Source of the DNA: Anaerolineae bacterium
Lineage (GTDB): Bacteria; Chloroflexota; Anaerolineae; Anaerolineales; Villigracilaceae
Assembly (NCBI GenBank): GCA_018648685.1
Contig: JABGQT010000039.1
Span: 1 to 40,605, forward strand
Direction of reading: 5' to 3'
DNA: 40,605 nt
Shown here piece by piece: positions 18,674-26,029 of the stretch. The stretch's first letter is position 1; every line of letters starts with the position of its first letter. A model generated the notes under the pieces. The model saw nothing but the letters and a program-made list of their open reading frames with translations. It had not been told where the DNA came from and did not search any database. A program made the position numbers and the translations under genes.

Positions 18674-20491
18674 TTAATCCCCTTGAGAAAACTCCCGAGC
18701 ATTCTCAATATACGACAAGCTCTGATGCCGGAAATAAGTATTATATAACTCTGCATAATGCCCTTCTTGCGCAAGCAGTTTATCGTGGTTGCCTTCTTCA
18801 ATGATGCCACCGTCTTCAATAACCAAAATGCGATCAGCAGATTTGATTGTCGAGAGACGGTGCGCGATCAGGATGCTGGTGGTATTCTCCAAGATCAAAT
18901 TCAATGCCTGCTGAATTTGCCACTCGGTAAAGGGGTCAATGCTAGCGGTCGCTTCATCTAAAATAAAAATAGCGGGGTTTTGGATCAAGACTCGCATCAA
19001 CGCAACCAATTGCCTTTGCCCCATCGACAGGCGTGCGCCGCGCTCGCCAACTTCGCTATCGAAACCATTGGGCAGCGTCTCAAGCCACTCGCCATCACCA
19101 ATTTTATTTGCCATTTTCAACATCTCAGCTTCGCTTGCGTCGGGGCAAGCGTAGCGGATATTTTCAGCCACTGTCCCTGAAAATAAAAAAGGAACTTGTG
19201 AAACGATCCCCAATTGGCGACGGTAGGAGGTCAGGTCAAAGGAGCGGATATTCTGTCCATCAAGCGTTAACTTACCAGCTTGGAATTCGTAGAAGCGGGC
19301 AATTAATTTTGCAATGGATGACTTCCCGGCTCCGGTATGCCCGACCAGGGCGAGATTCTCTCCGGGTGGAATGAGCAAGTTGAAATGAGAAAGGATCGGT
19401 TCCGAGGGGATATAGTGAAAAGAGATGTCCTCGAAACGGACTCCACCTTCCAGTTGCCTCACCTCCTGAGAATCTTCCTGCAAAAGATTTGGGTCGGCAT
19501 CTATCAGCGCATAAATCCGCTCTGCTGCCGATAAGCCCTGCTGGATCTGCGCCCAAAACGCCGAGAGATTCATAATGGGAAAAAGAAAATGATTCAGACT
19601 GAGTAAAAAAAGATACCAAGCGGCAACAGTAACGCCACCTTGTACCGTGCTCCACCCGCCGACATAAACCATAATAGCCGTTGCTATACCGCCGAGAGCA
19701 TTGAGCGTGGGGAAAACCAACGAGAGCACAAAACCACGCCGCACATTAACACGGTAAGATTCCTGGTTTGCACTGTCGAAGGTCTCGAAAATGCTCATTT
19801 CCTGACGGAAATTCTTTGCCACAGAAATACCGCTAACGGTCTCTTTGATAGTCGCATTGACTTCTGCCATCGCGCGCATTCCGTTGCGGGTCACTTTGCG
19901 TGCCATTTTGCGAAAGCTGGATGTGATCCAAAAGATGATCGGTAAATAGAGAAGTACGAGCAAGGTCAGTCTCCATTCGGTGCGGAAAAGGACGACCAGA
20001 AGGATGCTGGCTTGGATGACCTGGGCAGTCACATCGGTGGCGATAGTAACGAGTTGACCAAAATCTTTGGTATCGGAGGTGATACGCGAAACGATGCGCC
20101 CCGATGAGAATTTATCATAAAAGGAAAGATCGTGATCGGCGGCGGCACCAAAGGCTTGGGTGCGGAGGTTGAGAACCACATCGCCAATGGCACGTGCGGT
20201 AATGGCGCGACGAGCCCAGTTAATGCCCCAGTTGAATACGCCGATCATAAAAACGCCGCCACCGATGAGAAGAGTCGCTTCCAGCGTAGGGCGGGTTTCG
20301 AGGGCTTCAAGGCTGCGACTGATGATGATCGGCGTGGATGCGCTGATCAGCGCGACGAGCGTCACCAATATGGAAATGTTGATGATGCGTTTGCGCTGTG
20401 GCGCGAAATTGCCCGCGATCCGTTTTGTTAGTTCGTGGTCTGAGTATTGTCTGTCATAATTTTCGGCAGCTAAGCCAGAGAAAAAGCCCAT
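18674..20491 (-). CDS. ABC exporter half-transporter, subunit with consensus ATPase site residues
   Basis: A 605-residue protein. A type IV ABC transmembrane domain (six helices, about residues 35-330) is fused to a C-terminal ATPase domain. Walker A is GHTGAGKSS, the signature is LSMGQ (a variant of LSGGQ), Walker B is IFILDEATASID with the catalytic Glu, and the switch is IAHRLST. The upstream partner gene (20595-22358) has a normal LSGGQ but Asp in place of the catalytic Glu. Together they give one competent and one degenerate ATP site, the pattern of heterodimeric exporters such as TM287/288. Substrate unknown; drugs, lipids or peptides are typical for the class. It is the second gene of the pair, 103 bases after the first. 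Confidence 0.94.
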   Translation of the reverse strand: MGFFSGLAAENYDRQYSDHELTKRIAGNFAPQRKRIINISILVTLVALISASTPIIISRSLEALETRPTLEATLLIGGGVFMIGVFNWGINWARRAITARAIGDVVLNLRTQAFGAAADHDLSFYDKFSSGRIVSRITSDTKDFGQLVTIATDVTAQVIQASILLVVLFRTEWRLTLLVLLYLPIIFWITSSFRKMARKVTRNGMRAMAEVNATIKETVSGISVAKNFRQEMSIFETFDSANQESYRVNVRRGFVLSLVFPTLNALGGIATAIMVYVGGWSTVQGGVTVAAWYLFLLSLNHFLFPIMNLSAFWAQIQQGLSAAERIYALIDADPNLLQEDSQEVRQLEGGVRFEDISFHYIPSEPILSHFNLLIPPGENLALVGHTGAGKSSIAKLIARFYEFQAGKLTLDGQNIRSFDLTSYRRQLGIVSQVPFLFSGTVAENIRYACPDASEAEMLKMANKIGDGEWLETLPNGFDSEVGERGARLSMGQRQLVALMRVLIQNPAIFILDEATASIDPFTEWQIQQALNLILENTTSILIAHRLSTIKSADRILVIEDGGIIEEGNHDKLLAQEGHYAELYNTYFRHQSLSYIENAREFSQGD

Positions 20492-20556
20492 TTTTTAGTG
20501 TCCAGTTTTTAGTAATAGTAAGCACTGCGTTGCACTGCGGTTTTTGGAATATCTGG

Positions 20557-20597
20557 TAGCCGTGCAACGCATCAAGTGCAGATGCAATGCACGGCTA
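20557..20597. repeat. Inverted repeat between the two ABC exporter genes
   Basis: Arms TAGCCGTGCAACGCATC (20557-20573) and GATGCAATGCACGGCTA (20581-20597) match at 15 of 17 positions around a 7-base loop. The right arm includes the stop codon of the upstream exporter gene. It has no adjacent T-tract on the minus strand. It may be an mRNA-stability hairpin or a small dispersed repeat. Confidence 0.6.
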
Positions 20598-22358
20598 TTC
20601 TGAAAAAATCCTGCGATACGCTTCGCTGCTTTTCATCAGCTCATCATGATTGCCGATGGCAGCGATTTTGCCGTTTTTAAGGACAATGATCAGGTCTGCC
20701 CAGCGGATTTGGGAGAGACGATGTGTAATGAGAAAAGTCGTGCGCCCTTTTGCTGCAGCGGCGATGGCACGCTGGATATTATCTTCGGTTGCACTGTCGA
20801 TAGCAGAAGTGGAATCGTCAAGAACGAGGATGCGTGGATCGGTGAGAAAAGCGCGTGCAAGTGCCAAGCGTTGACGTTGACCGCCGGAGAGGGTCACGCC
20901 GCGTTCGCCAAGAATAGTTTCGTAGCCTTTTTCGAAGCTGAGGATAAACTCATGTGCTTGGGCAGATTTAGCGGCTTCTACAATTTCTTCTTGCATGGCA
21001 TCCGGTTTGCCAAAAGCGATATTCTCAGCAATGGAATCGGAGAAGAGGAAAATATCCTGCTCAATGATGGAGATTTGCTGACGTAAAGAGGCCAAGTTCC
21101 AATCGTGGACATTTACACCGTCTACGAGAACTTCACCAGCAGTCACGTCGTAGGTGCGGTTGAGCAACTTAACCAGGGATGTTTTACCGGCTCCGGTTTG
21201 CCCAACAATGGCAACCGTTTGCCCGGGCTCCACAGAAAAGTCAATTTCCGATAAAACGGAATCTGTTGGGGTGTAGGAAAAATCCACTTGGCGGAAGCAA
21301 ATTTCCCCACGCATGTTTCCGGCGAAGCCATCTGTGTTTTGATCGAGATGCGTTTTACTGTTAATCAGCTCAAGAATGCGGCGAGCACTTGCCATCCCCA
21401 ATGAAACCTGGGTATAGGCAAAAGTGGCGGCGAAAGTGGGGAACATGAGCATTTGCAAGAGACCAACATAAGCGACGACTGCACCAGCGTCAATTTCTCC
21501 CTGACGTAAAAGGAGGAGCGAATGGAGCAGACCGCCGCCGAGAGCCATCCCGTAGAGGAGCATGGGGACAAAGCGAGCTTCGAGATCACCTTGCTTAACG
21601 AAAGCATTCCGGAAGTTACCGGCTTGTCGATTGAAAAGTTTTACTTCAGATTTTTCTTGTGCCGCGCCTTTGACTGTTTCGATGCCATCGAGGGCTTCTG
21701 CCAAACGTGTATTCATTTTCCCGAAGGTGTCACGCACAGCTTCTGTGATGGGGCGTAGACTGTGGAGATATTCCCATAGAGCGATGAAATAAGCGATTGC
21801 AAAGAGGGTCGGTGTAAGCAACAACGCAGGATGATAGCGTGGCGCGAAGAAAAATGGCATCGCAAGAAAGGTGAGTGAACCAATCACAAGATTGACGCCC
21901 GGGCTATACATGAAGTTTATTTCACGAACATCGTTCGTAGCGCGTGCCATAGTATCGCCAACTGGTTGAATATTGTGAAAAGTCATACTCTTGCCTAGCA
22001 GCGAGACATATAACTCATCGCGGATATTACGCTCCAGCTTTTGAGCAACGAAGTCTGCGCCAAAATTTCGCCCAAGTTGCAGAATGGCGCGAATGATCTG
22101 CGAGGCGATGATCATCCACATCAGCGGGAGCAGTTTTTCGGGCTGCGGTGTTTCGGCAGTGATGGCATTAAAGGCATCCCCAACATAAACAGGCATGATA
22201 CCTGCCAGACTGGCGTTGCCTAAGGCACCGATGACGATGATAATGAGCAACCACCAGTAGCGAATGGTATGCGACCAGATCCAGCGTGCAGGGGTGCTGC
22301 GATTGGTTTTATGCGTGCGAGAAATGGTGAATTCGGAGGCGAGGGAGGGTGTTGTCAT
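20595..22358 (-). CDS. ABC exporter half-transporter, subunit with degenerate catalytic residue
   Basis: A 587-residue protein. The frame continues to 22619, but that extension is the antisense of a separate small plus-strand gene and is Arg/Lys/Pro-rich low-complexity sequence, so the start is placed at the ATG at 22358 (MTTPSLASEF). A six-helix transmembrane domain (about residues 30-320) precedes the ATPase: Walker A GQTGAGKTS, signature LSGGQRQRL, Walker B ILVLDDSTSAID and switch LITHRLSQ. The residue after the Walker B Asp is Asp instead of Glu, marking the degenerate site of a heterodimer with the product of 18674-20491. It is probably first in a two-gene operon. Confidence 0.93.
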   Translation of the reverse strand: MTTPSLASEFTISRTHKTNRSTPARWIWSHTIRYWWLLIIIVIGALGNASLAGIMPVYVGDAFNAITAETPQPEKLLPLMWMIIASQIIRAILQLGRNFGADFVAQKLERNIRDELYVSLLGKSMTFHNIQPVGDTMARATNDVREINFMYSPGVNLVIGSLTFLAMPFFFAPRYHPALLLTPTLFAIAYFIALWEYLHSLRPITEAVRDTFGKMNTRLAEALDGIETVKGAAQEKSEVKLFNRQAGNFRNAFVKQGDLEARFVPMLLYGMALGGGLLHSLLLLRQGEIDAGAVVAYVGLLQMLMFPTFAATFAYTQVSLGMASARRILELINSKTHLDQNTDGFAGNMRGEICFRQVDFSYTPTDSVLSEIDFSVEPGQTVAIVGQTGAGKTSLVKLLNRTYDVTAGEVLVDGVNVHDWNLASLRQQISIIEQDIFLFSDSIAENIAFGKPDAMQEEIVEAAKSAQAHEFILSFEKGYETILGERGVTLSGGQRQRLALARAFLTDPRILVLDDSTSAIDSATEDNIQRAIAAAAKGRTTFLITHRLSQIRWADLIIVLKNGKIAAIGNHDELMKSSEAYRRIFSE

Positions 22359-22438
22359 AGGAAGATGATTGTACCATTTTGGGAAATTCTCTCTCAACCT
22401 TGCAACTATTCGAACAGGTTTGGGTTTATTTAAATGAC

Positions 22439-22454
22439 TTGGCAATTCTGCCAA
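22439..22454. promoter_or_regulatory. Candidate operator palindrome in a divergent promoter region
   Basis: TTGGCA, a 4-base spacer, then TGCCAA: a perfect 6+6 inverted repeat. It sits in the 121-base gap between the ABC exporter gene (minus) and the 49-residue membrane protein gene (plus), 26 bases before the latter's start codon. No adjacent regulator gene is present to assign it to. Confidence 0.35.
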
Positions 22455-22479
22455 CTTATTATCCCAAAGGAGATTTAAA

Positions 22480-22629
22480 ATGAATATGCCCAAAGCTCTT
22501 TCTACCTGGTTTATGCTTCTCTTTTTCCTTTTTGCAGGCCTTGCCGCATTTGGCCTCTTTGCCGCTCCTGGCTGGCTGACAGGCGTTTTTGCTCTTGGCG
22601 CAGCTGTTACCCTCTTCATGGGAAAATAA
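22480..22629 (+). CDS. Small hydrophobic membrane protein (49 residues)
   Basis: ATG at 22480 preceded by AAAGGAG at good spacing, stop TAA at 22627-22629. The product starts MNMPKALSTWFMLLFFLF, with two hydrophobic stretches split by APGWLTG, so probably a two-helix hairpin in the membrane, ending in MGK. It is followed directly by a hairpin with a T-tract, which supports an independent transcription unit. The Gly/Ala-rich second helix with a short turn is typical of small integral membrane proteins in many bacteria; no family is recognised. It lies divergent to an ABC exporter and upstream of an MFS gene, so a role as a small transporter-associated protein is possible but unsupported. Confidence 0.7.
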   Translation: MNMPKALSTWFMLLFFLFAGLAAFGLFAAPGWLTGVFALGAAVTLFMGK

Positions 22630-22638
22630 TTGCATTCA

Positions 22639-22674
22639 GATTACAGTAACTTTAGAAGTGACTGTAATCTTTTT
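22639..22674 (+). terminator. Intrinsic terminator after the 49-residue protein gene
   Basis: GATTACAGT (22639-22647) pairs with ACTGTAATC (22661-22669). The inner ACTT/AAGT extends the stem around a TAG loop, followed by TTTTT (22670-22674). It lies 10 bases past the stop codon. Confidence 0.7.
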
Positions 22675-22686
22675 ACAAAGTTTCTT

Positions 22687-22714
22687 AAGCCTCTCCTTGC
22701 GAGAGGCTTTTTTT
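22687..22714 (+). terminator. Second intrinsic terminator
   Basis: AAGCCTCTC (22687-22695) and GAGAGGCTT (22701-22709) form a perfect 9-base stem around a 5-base loop and run into a T-tract ending at 22714. In tandem with the preceding hairpin, it insulates the MFS gene. Confidence 0.8.
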
Positions 22715-22716
22715 GT

Positions 22717-22743
22717 TTGACACACTTTTTCTTCTAATATAAA
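22717..22743 (+). promoter_or_regulatory. Candidate promoter of the MFS transporter gene
   Basis: TTGACA (22717-22722) and TATAAA (22738-22743) with a 15-base spacer, 40 bases before the start codon. The hexamers match well but the spacing is shorter than the 17-base optimum. Confidence 0.4.
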
Positions 22744-22782
22744 CTTTGTGCATTCATTTCTCCCATTTATCGAGGATACCCC

Positions 22783-24078
22783 ATGACAAAACCAAAACGC
22801 TATCGCTGGAAAGTTGTTGGCATTTTCTTTGCCTTTATGCTCCTTCATCAAACCGATAAATTGCTCATCGGTCCGCTCAAAGGGCCCATCAGTGAAGAAT
22901 TTGGTATCACAAACACTCAATTTGGGTTGATCATTTCTGGCGCGCTGATCGTTAGCACGGTTTTATACCCAATTTGGGGCTATCTCTACGATCGTTACGC
23001 ACGTTCAAAACTACTTGCCCTCGCTTCCTTTATTTGGGGATCAACAACCTGGCTCAGTGCCATTGTCCGCTCTTATATTCCCTTTGTCATCACCCGCGCA
23101 TCCACCGGCATAGATGATTCATCCTACCCTGGCCTTTACAGCCTGATCGCCGATTATTTTGAGCCGGATAAACGCAGCAAAATCTATGGCGTTTTGCAAC
23201 TCAGTCAACCGATCGGCTATCTCATCGGGATGGTGATGGCGCTGATGCTCGCACCTGTCATTGGCTGGCGAACGGTTTTCTACATTACTGGTGCCCTGGG
23301 CATCGTGCTCTCCATCACCATTTATTTCGGCGTAAAAGAGATACCACGCGGCAAATCTGAGCCTGAATTTGAAGGCATGGACGAGATCGGTCAATTCAAC
23401 TTCTCTTGGGATGCCGCTAAAGATGTTTTCAAAAAGAAAACCATGTGGTTTGTTCTGCTACAAGGTTTCGCAGGTGTCTTCCCGTGGAACGTCATTACCT
23501 ATTTCTTCTTCGATTACCTTGCCAAAGAGCGTGGCTACGATGAGATGAGCGTTCTCACCACTATGGCTCCCATCATTCTTATTCTCGCAGGTGGATACTT
23601 TGTTGGTGGCTCCCTCGGCGATTGGCTCTTCAAACGTACACTCAAAGGTCGCGTGATCGTCTCCAGCGTGGGTGTAATTATGGGTGCGATCTTTCTTTCG
23701 CTCGCACTTAACGCCCCCATCGAAGCGCGCACGACCTTCTTCATCTTCATGGCACTCGCAGCCCTTTTTATGCCCTTCTCTTCTCCAAATGTAGTCTCTA
23801 CAGTCTACGATGTGACCATGCCCGAAGTGCGCAGCACTGCCCAATCCGTTGAATATTTCATCGAAAATGCAGGCGCAGCTACTGCTCCCCTTATAGCAGG
23901 GATTATCGCAGATGCTTCCTCCATGCACAACGCTATTTTAAGCATCTCTCTCATCGCCTGGGGTTTGAGTTTCCTCTTCTATTTTGGCACAATGTTCTTC
24001 ATTGATGCCGACATCACCTCCCTACGCGCCCAAATGTCAAAACGCGCCGAGGATGAGAAAGCACGACAGGCGGCGTAA
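22783..24078 (+). CDS. Major facilitator superfamily transporter
   Basis: A 431-residue protein with about 12 hydrophobic helices. The loop between helices 2 and 3, GYLYDRYARSK, is a version of the MFS motif A (GxLaDrxGrr), and the TRASTGIDDSSYPGLYSLIADYF stretch resembles helix 4 of Spinster/ACS-type MFS members. The N-terminus is a short basic tail and the C-terminus a charged cytoplasmic tail. It probably moves a small solute by coupling to an ion gradient; the substrate is unknown. It has its own candidate promoter after a double terminator. The GNAT-like gene follows 80 bases later and may be co-transcribed. Confidence 0.9.
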   Translation: MTKPKRYRWKVVGIFFAFMLLHQTDKLLIGPLKGPISEEFGITNTQFGLIISGALIVSTVLYPIWGYLYDRYARSKLLALASFIWGSTTWLSAIVRSYIPFVITRASTGIDDSSYPGLYSLIADYFEPDKRSKIYGVLQLSQPIGYLIGMVMALMLAPVIGWRTVFYITGALGIVLSITIYFGVKEIPRGKSEPEFEGMDEIGQFNFSWDAAKDVFKKKTMWFVLLQGFAGVFPWNVITYFFFDYLAKERGYDEMSVLTTMAPIILILAGGYFVGGSLGDWLFKRTLKGRVIVSSVGVIMGAIFLSLALNAPIEARTTFFIFMALAALFMPFSSPNVVSTVYDVTMPEVRSTAQSVEYFIENAGAATAPLIAGIIADASSMHNAILSISLIAWGLSFLFYFGTMFFIDADITSLRAQMSKRAEDEKARQAA

Positions 24079-24158
24079 CGATTATTAGGAGTCTAACGTC
24101 TCCTGACATTGGCGGTAAAAGCTAAAATCTGGAGATTTTGAACTCCACTTTTTCTCTC

Positions 24159-25283
24159 ATGCAAATCACCCAAATAGACCTTTCTAAGAAAAAAGAAATA
24201 CGGGATTTTCTGAATCTGCCCTTCGAGATATATAGAAATATCCCGCAATGGGTGCCGCCATTGGCTGGGGATGCACGTCTCGTTCTTGATTTGAACAAGT
24301 ATCCGTTTTATGAGCATTCGGAGGCGGCATTTTTCATTGCCCGTCAAAAAAACGCCTTGCTCGGACGCATCTGTGTGATGGACAATCGTCGTTTCAACGA
24401 TTTTCGGGGCGAGAATACCGCCTTCTTCTATCTCTTTGAAACGGTAAATGATGAGGGCGTGGCAGATGCCCTTTTTGCGGCAGCAAGCCAATGGGCACGG
24501 GCGCGTCGGCTCAACATCCTGCTGGGGCCACACGGTTTTACCCCGATGGACGGAAACGGTCTCCTAGTCAAAGGCTTTGAGCATCGTCCTGCTTTTGGGC
24601 AGCCCTATAATCCCGAATATTATGTCAAGTTGGTCAAGCAGGAAGGCTTCGCGATAAATCGCGAGACGGTCTCTGGCTATCTCAACTCCGAAACACCCTT
24701 CGACGAGCGTATCCATCGTGTTGCAGAGCGCGTCCAAAAACGGAGGGGGTTGCGGGTGGCACGATATAAAAATGCGAAAGATCTGCGCACCCTTTTACCC
24801 CACTTGAAAGACCTATATAACGGCTCACTCGGCGACGCAGGGACAAATGTGCCGATCACGGATGAAGAAATTGCTTCGCTGGGTGAGCAACTGATCTGGA
24901 TCGCCGACCCAAAACTTGTGAAAGTCGTGCTCAAAGGGGAAGAACCTGTCGGCTTTGTGCTAGCATACCCCGATATTTCTTCCGCTATCCAAAAAACACG
25001 CGGAAAATTACTTCCCTTTGGCTGGATACATGCCCTTCGTGAAAAGAAAAAAACCGATTGGCTCAACTTTAACGGCGCAGGCTTGTTAGAGAAGTATCGC
25101 GGCTCAGGCGGTTTGGCAATTCTCTTTAGCGAGATCAATAGATCTGCTCAAGAAAGTGGACAATTTCGCCACGCGGAAGTAGTGCAGATCCGTACCGAAA
25201 ATGAAAATATGCTCCGTGAAATGCGCAAGAATTTCGGGATTGAGTTTTATAAAAAGCATCGACTTTATGAGAAAAAGCTGTAG
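24159..25283 (+). CDS. GNAT-like N-acetyltransferase-family protein (YghO-like)
   Basis: A 374-residue protein from the ATG at 24159. A TTG at 24138, close to a GGAG, would add 7 residues and remains an alternative; the ATG fits the family start better. The N-terminal FLNLPFEIYRNIPQWVPPL and the central LLGPHGFTPMDGNGLLVKGF are typical of a conserved family of double-GNAT-like proteins that includes E. coli YghO. The C-terminal QIRTENENMLREM with FYKKHRLYEK also fits. Members are annotated as acyltransferases, but no substrate is established. It follows the MFS gene and precedes the hydrogenase operon, with 257 bases separating it from the latter. Confidence 0.82.
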   Translation: MQITQIDLSKKKEIRDFLNLPFEIYRNIPQWVPPLAGDARLVLDLNKYPFYEHSEAAFFIARQKNALLGRICVMDNRRFNDFRGENTAFFYLFETVNDEGVADALFAAASQWARARRLNILLGPHGFTPMDGNGLLVKGFEHRPAFGQPYNPEYYVKLVKQEGFAINRETVSGYLNSETPFDERIHRVAERVQKRRGLRVARYKNAKDLRTLLPHLKDLYNGSLGDAGTNVPITDEEIASLGEQLIWIADPKLVKVVLKGEEPVGFVLAYPDISSAIQKTRGKLLPFGWIHALREKKKTDWLNFNGAGLLEKYRGSGGLAILFSEINRSAQESGQFRHAEVVQIRTENENMLREMRKNFGIEFYKKHRLYEKKL

Positions 25284-25460
25284 TTTTTTTCTCTGCCTAG
25301 AAAAAGAAATTCATACTAAGCACTCGGGGGACAGGAAGCTTCTACTCTTTCAAAGATAACACAGCCATTCGTCATCTTACTATGACACTTTCGCGCATAC
25401 AATTTCTTTTCTTGTTGCTTGAATCAGAAAAAAATTTGTATGACAATACACCCTTTTTAT

Positions 25461-25478
25461 TTGTGACACAATTCACTA
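25461..25478 (+). promoter_or_regulatory. CRP/FNR-like site 1
   Basis: TTGTGA, 6 bases, TCACTA: close to the CRP consensus TGTGA-N6-TCACA. It lies 63 bases before the first gene of the hydrogenase operon and 25 bases (centre to centre) upstream of a second similar site. Confidence 0.55.
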
Positions 25479-25485
25479 ATTGATA

Positions 25486-25503
25486 TTGTGAATTATGTTA
25501 CAA
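25486..25503 (+). promoter_or_regulatory. CRP/FNR-like site 2
   Basis: TTGTGA, 6 bases, TTACAA: a second CRP/FNR-type dyad. Sites 1 and 2 are also related to each other as arms of a larger imperfect palindrome (25460-25504). The first operon gene encodes a cyclic-nucleotide-binding domain without helix-turn-helix, so the regulator that binds must be encoded elsewhere. Confidence 0.5.
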
Positions 25504-25540
25504 ATAGAACTGATTTAGCACTCACCTATCGAGGAAAAGT

Positions 25541-26029
25541 ATGAACACAAAAAAGAATATCAAAGAAATAATGAATGAAATCCAATGGTTCAATGATCTA
25601 AAACCTGAACATTTTGAGAAGATGATGCAAATCGCCAGCATCCATGACCTCCCTGCTGATTCGGAAGTTTTTAGGGAAGGCGATCGTCAGGACAAATTGT
25701 ATATTGTTGTCGAAGGGCGTGTCGCGCTGGAGATATTCATCCCCCATCAGGGCAGGCTGCGCATCCTGACTGCCGAAACAATGGACGTGATCGGTTGGTC
25801 GGCGGCTACCCCGGGTATGCGCACACGCACCGCATCTGCCAAGACCGTCATCCCCAGCACCTTGCTCGGGATCGATTCGGAAGCCCTGCGCCAATTGAGC
25901 AAGGAAGACCATGAATTTGGCTACCTTGTGATGCGCCGTATGGCAAATATCATCGCCAGCCGTCTGATGGTCACGCGCCTGCAATTGCTGGATATGTTCG
26001 CAGCCCCCAGCGAGGAAAGTGACGCATGA
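25541..26029 (+). CDS. Cyclic-nucleotide-binding-domain protein without DNA-binding domain (hydrogenase operon)
   Basis: A 162-residue protein. Residues about 15-130 form a CRP-type cNMP-binding beta-roll: FNDLKPEHFEKM, then VFREGDRQDKLYIVVEGRVAL, then the phosphate-binding cassette region IGWSAATPGMRTRTASAKT. The usual FGE of the cassette is IGW here, while an Arg is kept. A long helix follows (RRMANIIASRL) and the chain ends without the helix-turn-helix of CRP/FNR. It overlaps hydB by 4 bases (ATGA), so it is translationally coupled to the hydrogenase, suggesting a regulatory or structural accessory of the enzyme rather than a transcription factor. GAGGAAAAGT precedes the ATG. Confidence 0.87.
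   Translation: MNTKKNIKEIMNEIQWFNDLKPEHFEKMMQIASIHDLPADSEVFREGDRQDKLYIVVEGRVALEIFIPHQGRLRILTAETMDVIGWSAATPGMRTRTASAKTVIPSTLLGIDSEALRQLSKEDHEFGYLVMRRMANIIASRLMVTRLQLLDMFAAPSEESDA

Noticed and set aside
22359..22619. N-terminal extension of the ABC exporter subunit back to 22619
   Set aside because: Arg/Lys/Pro-rich sequence antisense to a small plus-strand gene with a good ribosome-binding site; the exporter fold starts after the ATG at 22358.
25541..26029. CRP/FNR transcription factor controlling the hydrogenase operon
   Set aside because: The product has no helix-turn-helix after the nucleotide-binding domain, so it cannot by itself be the regulator of the upstream dyad sites.
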